This document shows positions 1 through 5,312 of a stretch of DNA of 11,753 bases, piece by piece (position 1 is the stretch's first letter; each line of letters opens with the position of its first letter). Under the pieces are notes generated by a model. The model made no database searches. It saw only the letters and a list, made by a program, of their open reading frames with translations, and was not told the DNA's origin. The DNA comes from CAZSPL01 sp964608735 (GTDB lineage Bacteria; JAJVIF01; JAPKYR01; CAZSPL01), in NCBI GenBank assembly GCA_964608735.1, contig CAZSPL010000119.1:1-11753 (forward strand), written 5' to 3'. Both the position numbers and the translations under genes were made by a program.

Positions 1-868
1 ACTTGCCGCATCCCTGCACTCCCACCAGCAACGCCCCGCGAGGCTCAGGGAGACCATACTCCCGCGCCTTCACATCGAATGATTTACCCCGCTTCACAAG
101 CCAGTCCTTCAGGAGAGCCAGCCCGCCTATCTGGTCGAACGCCTCTTCCACCTCGTAGAATTCCAGCAGCCCCGATTTCCGCACTATCTGACGCTTCTCT
201 TCGAGGACATCCTGTATGTCATCCTCCGAAAGCCGCCCCTTGTCGACTATCACCCGGCTGAATGCGTTCTCCGCTTCTATCGCCGTCAAACCCAGGGCGC
301 TTCGCACAAGACGCTCTTTGCCTTCATTCGTGAGCTTGATCGTCACCCTCGGATTGTCGATCACCGCGTCGATCATCGCGTCGAGAAGCTTCCGCATTTC
401 CACCGGGTCGGGAAGCTTGTAGTCGACAACCGTTAAATCCTTCTCGAGCTCGATCGGCATTCTCAGCAGCGGTGAAATTAGCACCAGCGTCTTGTAGCTC
501 GTGCGAAGCGCGTCCGCGCAGTCGCGCATCGCGCGTATCACGCTCGGATCACCCATGAAATGGTGGAAATCCTTCAGCACGAACACCGCGGTTTCCTTGG
601 CCTGTCCAATGTAGCTCAATACCGTTATCGGGTCCTTCGTCTTCTGATGCGCTTCATCCGCCACCTTGGTGGTGAACCCCTGGGATACCGACCATATGTG
701 CAGCGACTTGCCCTGCTTCGATGCGAGGGCCCGCAAATCATCGAGGCTGCGCTTCTCCTCCCACGTGACAACATAGATGATGGGATACCGCGCGCGGATA
801 TACAGGTCGATCTCATCGATCGTACGAATTATCTTCTTCTCGCCGCCGGTCATTTTCTTAGTCGCCAC
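1..868 (-). CDS. Ycf46-like AAA+ ATPase, N-terminal part (cut by window edge)
   Basis: The minus strand is open from about 868 to the left edge, giving 289 residues and ending in a Walker A motif, GVQGCGK (residues 283-289), at the boundary. The rest of the AAA+ module (Walker B, sensors, lid) lies outside. Just before Walker A is a stretch reading IGGLALLKDWL, then GLPEPRGALLVG, which is the hallmark of the Ycf46 group of AAA+ proteins (chloroplast Ycf46, cyanobacterial Slr0374). The first ~175 residues form the group's non-catalytic N-terminal region, with YPIIYVVTWEEKR near residues 28-40 and FVLKDFHHFM further on. I chose the GTG at 868 because GGGGG lies 6 bases upstream; an ATG at 853 is the alternative. 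A cytosolic ATPase is expected. The precise role of the family in non-photosynthetic bacteria is not known. It is divergent from the rhomboid gene, 122 bp away. Family call is firm; start is uncertain. Confidence 0.88.
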   Translation of the reverse strand, partial: MATKKMTGGEKKIIRTIDEIDLYIRARYPIIYVVTWEEKRSLDDLRALASKQGKSLHIWSVSQGFTTKVADEAHQKTKDPITVLSYIGQAKETAVFVLKDFHHFMGDPSVIRAMRDCADALRTSYKTLVLISPLLRMPIELEKDLTVVDYKLPDPVEMRKLLDAMIDAVIDNPRVTIKLTNEGKERLVRSALGLTAIEAENAFSRVIVDKGRLSEDDIQDVLEEKRQIVRKSGLLEFYEVEEAFDQIGGLALLKDWLVKRGKSFDVKAREYGLPEPRGALLVGVQGCGK

Positions 869-951
869 TGGCCACCCCCGGTGAGGCACTTAGCTCTATC
901 GTTGATTCCTCATTTTACCCTTCCCGCGCCGTATTGGATAGCCCCTCTCGC

Positions 952-980
952 TTGTTTGCCCGTTCACCGGCCTATATAAT
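952..980 (+). promoter_or_regulatory. Promoter of the rhomboid gene
   Basis: TTGTTT (952-957) and a perfect TATAAT (975-980) are separated by 17 bases. The expected transcription start is about 987, only a few bases before the ATG at 991. No Shine-Dalgarno sequence is visible between them, so the mRNA is probably leaderless or nearly so. Confidence 0.6.
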
Positions 981-990
981 AAGAAAATCA

Positions 991-1806
991 ATGAACCGGC
1001 ACGAGACACAAGATGACAATTCAGGCTACAGGATCGTCATCCAGGGATACGATCCCGGGCATCAGCCGCGATACGTAAATCCGTTCGCCGGCGGATGGTT
1101 GTCAGGCGCCGTATGGGTCAAGCGGCTTCTGATAGCCAACTGCGCCATATACGTGCTGATGATGATCTCATACTCCATCGGCGGCGACAAAGCCCTCGAA
1201 TGGTGGTTCGCCAACATCGCCCTGACCCCGGTAGAGATATTCAAGCACTTCAAAATCTGGCAGATAGTTACATCGATGTTCATGCATGCGCCGGAGCCAA
1301 CGCATATTTTCTTCAACATGCTCGTTTTCTATTTCTTCGCCCCGAGGCTTGAGCGCGAACGCGGCGGGCGATGGTTCATCCGTTTCTACATGCTGTGCGG
1401 CATAGTGGGAAGCATCCTCTCCATCCTCGGCAAGCTCGCCCTCGGACACACCGACATCGCCAGCGTGGGCGCATCCGGCGCGGTATTCGGCGTCGTCGCG
1501 GCGTATTGTTTCACCTATGACCGCGACACCATCCTCCTGTTCTTCGTCATCCCGATGCGCGCGCTCTATGTCTTCTACCTCCTGCTCGGGTTTGAATTAA
1601 TGTGGATGCTTTCCCCCGGGCAGGATAACATTGACCACTACGCTCACATCGGTGGACTGCTCACCGCCGTGCTTATCGTCAAACTCGGATGGCTCAACCT
1701 TGCCGGCGGCGGCGGACGAAAGCCGCGCAAACCAAAAATCCCGCGCTCCGCAAAGGGCCGGCGTCCTCCCCCTGACGGCCAAACCGGCGAGTTCCTCGAA
1801 ATCTGA
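991..1806 (+). CDS. Rhomboid family intramembrane serine protease
   Basis: A 271-residue polytopic membrane protein. Rhomboid hallmarks are all present: HxxxN in the second core helix (H105, N109 in THIFFNM), the catalytic serine in GASG (S162) and the catalytic histidine in AHIGG (H219). A soluble N-terminus of about 40 residues precedes the first helix (LLIANCAIYVLMMISY). The tail after about residue 238 is basic and proline-rich (KPRKPKIPRSAKGRR) and probably cytoplasmic. The family cleaves transmembrane segments of single-pass proteins within the inner membrane; the substrate here is unknown. The open frame reaches back to a TTG at 934, but the ATG at 991 is preferred because the promoter -10 box (975-980) lies inside the extension and the conserved protein begins later. 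No intrinsic terminator is visible immediately downstream. It is divergent from the Ycf46-like ATPase gene. Confidence 0.92.
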   Translation: MNRHETQDDNSGYRIVIQGYDPGHQPRYVNPFAGGWLSGAVWVKRLLIANCAIYVLMMISYSIGGDKALEWWFANIALTPVEIFKHFKIWQIVTSMFMHAPEPTHIFFNMLVFYFFAPRLERERGGRWFIRFYMLCGIVGSILSILGKLALGHTDIASVGASGAVFGVVAAYCFTYDRDTILLFFVIPMRALYVFYLLLGFELMWMLSPGQDNIDHYAHIGGLLTAVLIVKLGWLNLAGGGGRKPRKPKIPRSAKGRRPPPDGQTGEFLEI

Positions 1807-1912
1807 TAATAGAAAATGGAAGTATCGCGATTATCTTAAAGATGCGCCATTCGCAATTGCATCTGTTTTGATTTTTCCTGATGTCTTGCGTAGGGGCGAA
1901 GTGCTAAAAGAA

Positions 1913-1963
1913 TACCGGACTACAAGCCGCTATGAAAATACCGGACCAAAACCGCTATGAAAA
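1913..1963. repeat. Two-copy direct repeat of 25-26 bp
   Basis: Copy 1 (1913-1938) and copy 2 (1939-1963) both begin TACCGGAC and end CCGCTATGAAAA. They differ only in the middle by a few bases and one deletion. Head-to-tail duplication in non-coding DNA; function unknown. Confidence 0.75.
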
Positions 1964-1986
1964 TAATCAAATCTCTCCATCCTATC

Positions 1987-2014
1987 TCCCCCCCACGCCT
2001 TAGCGTGGGGGGGA
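1987..2014. repeat. Perfect 12-bp stem hairpin (CTTA loop)
   Basis: The 12 bases TCCCCCCCACGC (1987-1998) pair exactly with 2003-2014 across a 4-base loop. No T-run follows on either strand, so it does not look like an ordinary intrinsic terminator. It is better described as a REP-like palindromic repeat, though it could still stall RNA polymerase after the rhomboid gene. Confidence 0.7.
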
Positions 2015-2070
2015 TTAAGGGGAGGCTCCGGAAAAAATACCCCCAAATCAAACCTATTCCCATTTCCCAT

Positions 2071-2460
2071 GCGCACTACCGGGGACAGGCTCCAAAGCGC
2101 GCATGGCACGAAACTACGAAAAAACCTTCCACTCCTTCCCCAACCCACAATCTCGAANNNNNNNNNNNNNNNNNNNNNNNNNNNNNNNNNNNNNNNNNNN
2201 NNNNNNNNNNNNNNNNNNNNNNNNNNNNNNNNNNNNNNNNNNNNNNNNNNNNNNNNNGAAGCACGAATGGCACGAAACTACGAAAAAACCTTCCACTCCT
2301 TCCCCAACCCACAATCTCGAAACGGCCTGTCCCCATTCAATCAAAGTGCGCGCTACCGGGGACAGGCCCCGAAGCACGAATGGCACGAAACTACGAAAAA
2401 ACCTTCCACTCCTTCCCCAACCCACGATCTCGAAACGGCCTGTCCCCATTCAATCAAAGT
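2071..2460. repeat. 113-bp tandem repeat array interrupted by an assembly gap
   Basis: A partial copy starts at 2071 and runs into the N gap at offset 87. A second copy emerges from the gap at offset 23 (2258). A full third copy spans 2348-2460. The period measured from three landmarks (GAAGCACGAA at 2258/2371, ATGGCACG at 2267/2380, GGCCTGTCCCC at 2324/2437) is exactly 113 bp, and copies are nearly identical. Each unit carries GGGGACAGGC near its start; in the copies not cut by the gap this is GGGGACAGGCC, with the reverse complement GGCCTGTCCCC near the end. A hairpin can therefore form either within a unit or across a unit junction. 113 is not a multiple of 3, so no repeat protein is encoded. 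There are no unique spacers, so it is not CRISPR. Confidence 0.9.
2158..2257. other. Scaffold gap, 100 N
   Basis: Exactly 100 N, the conventional placeholder for a gap of unknown length. It lies inside the 113-bp tandem repeat, which explains why assembly failed there. Confidence 0.97.
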
Positions 2461-2515
2461 ATCACGATGCAACAATAAAAAATCTTCCACATTTTTCCTC
2501 CCACCCCTTGTGTAA

Positions 2516-2531
2516 ATCACATTAGTGTGAT
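2516..2531. promoter_or_regulatory. Possible operator palindrome ATCACA-N4-TGTGAT
   Basis: Two perfect 6-base arms around TTAG, followed 6 bases later by TATATT (2537-2542), a passable -10 box without a clear -35. The arrangement would suit a regulator-controlled promoter for the transcript leading to the downstream lipoprotein operon. The half-sites are inverted relative to a CRP site, so CRP is not implied. Chance occurrence is possible. Confidence 0.3.
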
Positions 2532-2557
2532 ACAGCTATATTAAAGGCAAATATTTT

Positions 2558-2620
2558 CGGGCGGGAAACCTACAAAGGAGAGGTTCCCCTGATGGAAAAA
2601 GGCCTTTCCATATCCGCCCG
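2558..2620 (+). ncRNA. Candidate three-way-junction RNA element in the leader of the lipoprotein operon
   Basis: Three nested helices can be drawn by hand. The closing stem is CGGGCGG (2558-2564) with CCGCCCG (2614-2620). A second stem, AACCT (2567-2571) with AGGTT (2581-2585), exposes a loop containing AAAGGAG. A third stem, ATGGAAA (2592-2598) with TTTCCAT (2605-2611), has a 6-base loop. It matches no riboswitch class I can recall. Further hairpins follow at 2747-2766 and 2822-2862. No covariation data, so this is a hypothesis. Confidence 0.3.
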
Positions 2621-2746
2621 TCTTTCCCCCAAAAATTTAAAACTCAAAGCTATACGAACAAAACCACTAATTCCTACCGGACTAATCGGGATTCTCCGCT
2701 TAATCGGGATTGTAGGTTTTATGGGGTACACACGCCCCACCCGCTC

Positions 2747-2766
2747 TGGTAAATACCCGTTTACCA
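2747..2766. repeat. 7-bp stem hairpin in the lipoprotein leader
   Basis: TGGTAAA (2747-2753) pairs with TTTACCA (2760-2766) around a 6-base loop, TACCCG. No T-run follows. It is part of the hairpin-rich stretch upstream of the first lipoprotein gene. Confidence 0.45.
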
Positions 2767-2821
2767 CCCGGCAAATCCATATAATAGCCTCCCGGATATT
2801 CCGCAATTACAGCTGGCTTGA

Positions 2822-2862
2822 CTCCCCGATCAGCCCGCCTGAACGACGGGCTGGTTGGGGAG
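2822..2862. repeat. Imperfect 16-bp stem hairpin in the lipoprotein leader
   Basis: CTCCCCGATCAGCCCG (2822-2837) pairs with 2847-2862 with two mismatches, across a 9-base loop. It lies 60 bp upstream of the first lipoprotein start. Not followed by a T-run on the plus strand. Either a palindromic repeat or part of a structured leader. Confidence 0.5.
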
Positions 2863-2921
2863 CTCTGCTTTCATATAAATATCAACATATGTTAATTGCT
2901 GCATGTAAAAAGGAGGCAGAC

Positions 2922-5276
2922 ATGATTAACCTGACATGCAATTCGAGACTCGCGATCCTCGGAATCATCCTGCTCATCGCGGCGGGATGCGGAGGAGGAG
3001 GCGCATCCGACCCCGTTATCCCACCCGGCGACAACCCCCCCGACAACCCCGTCAATCCTCCCGTACAGCCGGACGGCCCGCCCGTGGGAAGGCAGCTCTG
3101 GGGTATGTGGGACGTCGACTTCAACGAGACCGACATGACCATCGACATCGAGCCCATCGAGAAGCTCGACGGCTATTTCACCGATGTCGACACCGGGCTG
3201 ATTGACTCGTCCAAATCGAGCCTCGACGCCGAGGTCAACTTCTTCGACCCGGTCACCCGTATGCTCGAACTCAATGTGACCGTCAAAAATCCGCATGAGG
3301 AAATCGCATACAGCCTCAGGGCGGTGGTTCAAACCGACGATGCCGGCACCGAGATGCACAATCCCGATGGATTCACCGACACATTCGACATCCCCGGCGG
3401 ACTCGATGTCAACCCGTTCAAGACATTCGCGCCAGGCGAGCCCGACAACCGGGTGCTGCCCCTCGAACAGTACTCGGAAAATTACCAGCTATTCGTACCC
3501 ATCGCCGATAGCGAGCCGATAAGCATCGCCGTCGAGGGCTCCTGGTACAAGGACTCCGAAGGCGATGTATTCGCCCTGAAGAACTTCCGGCATACTGAAA
3601 TCTACGATGACGATACATCCCTCGCCGAGGTCTATGTCGATATCGAGGACCCTTCCGGCAAAATCGACAGCGTGACCCTCGAAGCCCCCGGCGTAACCGG
3701 CGAACCGGTCACCGAGATGCACAAGTATGCCGGTGACACTTATCGCACCGTCGTACGCAACAAGGATTTCTCCCCCGTCGGCGATTATGAGTGCAAAGTT
3801 ATCGCCGCGGCATCCGGCGTCAATGTGGCGATCCACAGCTACGAAGTTATCGAAGTATGCAAGGACCATGGCTGGGTAAGCACATTCGGCGGACTCGGCG
3901 GCGGCGGCGAGGACTCGCCGGTGCTCGGCGACCGCGCACGAGACGTTGCGGTGGACCATCTCGGCAATGTCTACGTTACCGGCATGTTCAACCAGACCGT
4001 CGACTTCGACCCCGGACTCGGCACACAGGTGCGAACATCGAATGGCGACTACGACATCTTCCTCGCCAAGTATGATTCCGGCGGCAACTTCATCTGGGTC
4101 AGGACATGGGGCGGTTTCGACGGCGAATTCGGCGACTCCATCGCCATCGACGAAACCGGCGACCTTTACCTCGTCGGACGATTCTACGGCACCGTCGATT
4201 TCGACCCCGGGCCGGGTGAGGACAAACACATCGCCACGGGGAAGGATGCGTTCCTCTGCATGTTCCATCCAAACGGCGATTTCAAGGGCGCGTTCACCTG
4301 GGGCGATACCGGCGACGATTACGCCTATGGAATCTCCCTCGATGAGTACAACAATATCTACGTCACCGGAGTGTTCGAGGGTATGTGCGATTTCGACCCC
4401 GGCGCGGGGATTGATTACCACGCCGCCAATGACGGAGATGTCTATGTCGTCAAGTTCGATTCCAACGGATGGTTCCAGTGGGCGCGCACCTGGGGCGCGA
4501 ACGACTGGGACTTCGCCGAGTATGTCTACTCGGCCCCGAATGGGAATATCCTCGTGACCGGCGCGTTCGGCGGCACTATCGACCTTGATCCCGGCGCGGG
4601 CGTGGATAATGAAACCTCGAAGGGCAACTACGATGTGTTCCTCGCGGTCCTCGACCAAAACGGCGATTACCAGTGGGGATTCTCCATCGGCGGAACCGGG
4701 TGGGACATCGGATACACGGTCGTCTCCGACAGTACCGGGGCCATCTACCTCTCCGGCGACTTCCAGCAGACCGTCGACTTCGACCCGAGCTCCGGACAAT
4801 ATCGAGTCAAGGTCAAAGACGAGCCTTTCGGGTTCATCAGCAAATATTCCGCGAACGGCGCTTTCCTCTGGGTCGTGACCCAAGGCGGCGTGGTTATCCC
4901 CAACCCGCCGCCGTCCTGTGAACCTATCCTCGATATGGTCGTCGACCCATTCGATAACCTCTACGCGGTCGGATGGTATGCCGGCACTGTCGAATTCCCC
5001 GAACCGGGAGGCGGGATACTGACCACCAACGGCGGCAACGACGCGTTTGTCAGCAAGTTCCAGACCGACGGGAGCTGCGACTGGGTCAGGAATATCGGCG
5101 GACTCAACCGCGATGAGGGCTTCGGTATCGACGTAGACGACAGGGGGAATATCTACGCTGCCGGGTTCTATTTCGGCACCGTCGACTTCAACCCCGGCCT
5201 CGGCGTCACCGAGCGCACTTCAAACGGCCTCGACGACGTCTGGCTCATCAAACTGCTGCCGGACGGTATGTGGTAA
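2922..5276 (+). CDS. Predicted lipoprotein with seven-repeat SBBP-type beta-propeller (paralogue 1)
   Basis: 784 residues. A lipoprotein signal peptide (hydrophobic LAILGIILLIAAG, lipobox Cys23) leads into a Gly-rich then Pro/Asn-rich tether (residues 24-55). From L59 a module begins with LWGMWDVDFN and continues as a probable all-beta region to about 315. Residues 317-784 carry seven repeats of roughly 65 residues, each combining NVYVTG-, GTVDFDPGxG-, DxFLxKY- and W.RTWGG-like segments (first DFDPG at D361, last DFNPG at D755). This fits a seven-bladed propeller of the SBBP type. I chose the ATG at 2922 because AGGAGG (2911-2916) is 5 bases upstream and the signal peptide starts there. The frame is open back to 2592, but that would bury the lipobox at residue 133. 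Function unknown; a surface or periplasmic binding or adhesion role is an inference. First gene of an operon with its paralogue. Confidence 0.9.
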   Translation: MINLTCNSRLAILGIILLIAAGCGGGGASDPVIPPGDNPPDNPVNPPVQPDGPPVGRQLWGMWDVDFNETDMTIDIEPIEKLDGYFTDVDTGLIDSSKSSLDAEVNFFDPVTRMLELNVTVKNPHEEIAYSLRAVVQTDDAGTEMHNPDGFTDTFDIPGGLDVNPFKTFAPGEPDNRVLPLEQYSENYQLFVPIADSEPISIAVEGSWYKDSEGDVFALKNFRHTEIYDDDTSLAEVYVDIEDPSGKIDSVTLEAPGVTGEPVTEMHKYAGDTYRTVVRNKDFSPVGDYECKVIAAASGVNVAIHSYEVIEVCKDHGWVSTFGGLGGGGEDSPVLGDRARDVAVDHLGNVYVTGMFNQTVDFDPGLGTQVRTSNGDYDIFLAKYDSGGNFIWVRTWGGFDGEFGDSIAIDETGDLYLVGRFYGTVDFDPGPGEDKHIATGKDAFLCMFHPNGDFKGAFTWGDTGDDYAYGISLDEYNNIYVTGVFEGMCDFDPGAGIDYHAANDGDVYVVKFDSNGWFQWARTWGANDWDFAEYVYSAPNGNILVTGAFGGTIDLDPGAGVDNETSKGNYDVFLAVLDQNGDYQWGFSIGGTGWDIGYTVVSDSTGAIYLSGDFQQTVDFDPSSGQYRVKVKDEPFGFISKYSANGAFLWVVTQGGVVIPNPPPSCEPILDMVVDPFDNLYAVGWYAGTVEFPEPGGGILTTNGGNDAFVSKFQTDGSCDWVRNIGGLNRDEGFGIDVDDRGNIYAAGFYFGTVDFNPGLGVTERTSNGLDDVWLIKLLPDGMW

Positions 5277-5312
5277 TCGAAGGGGGAATTCATTTCAAGG
5301 GAGGAAAGCAAA

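Larger units (their letters stand above)
1807..2070. other. Gene-free stretch after the rhomboid gene
   Basis: No credible gene on either strand. It holds a 26-bp direct duplication and a strong GC-rich hairpin, listed separately. A T-rich patch near 1865-1880 has no associated stem, so I do not call it a terminator. Confidence 0.6.

Noticed and set aside
560..979. Plus-strand open frame of 139 codons
   Set aside because: Antisense to the Ycf46-like ATPase, whose recognisable protein covers the region up to 868.
934..990. TTG start for the rhomboid 19 codons upstream
   Set aside because: It would lie upstream of the consensus -10 box (975-980), so it would not be on the transcript; the ATG at 991 fits better.
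2071..2460. CRISPR array
   Set aside because: Units are contiguous and nearly identical over all 113 bp with no variable spacers, and no cas gene is present.
1957..2525. Open frames spanning the N gap in several frames
   Set aside because: Translations of the 113-bp repeat and of N placeholders; the same repeat is open in several frames on both strands, which reflects composition rather than coding.
2516..2531. CRP/FNR-type site
   Set aside because: The half-sites point the wrong way (TCACA-N4-TGTGA rather than TGTGA-N6-TCACA) and the spacing does not fit.
2592..2921. N-terminal extension of the first lipoprotein from an ATG at 2592
   Set aside because: The frame is open, but the extension has no protein-like features and overlaps hairpins and direct repeats. 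It would place the signal peptide about 110 residues inside the protein. The ATG at 2922 has a strong RBS.
3489..4883. Long minus-strand open frame (464 codons) opposite the first lipoprotein
   Set aside because: Shadow of the repeated, GC-biased propeller codons on the other strand; it has no recognisable domain. The same applies to the minus-strand frame at 6684-7253.
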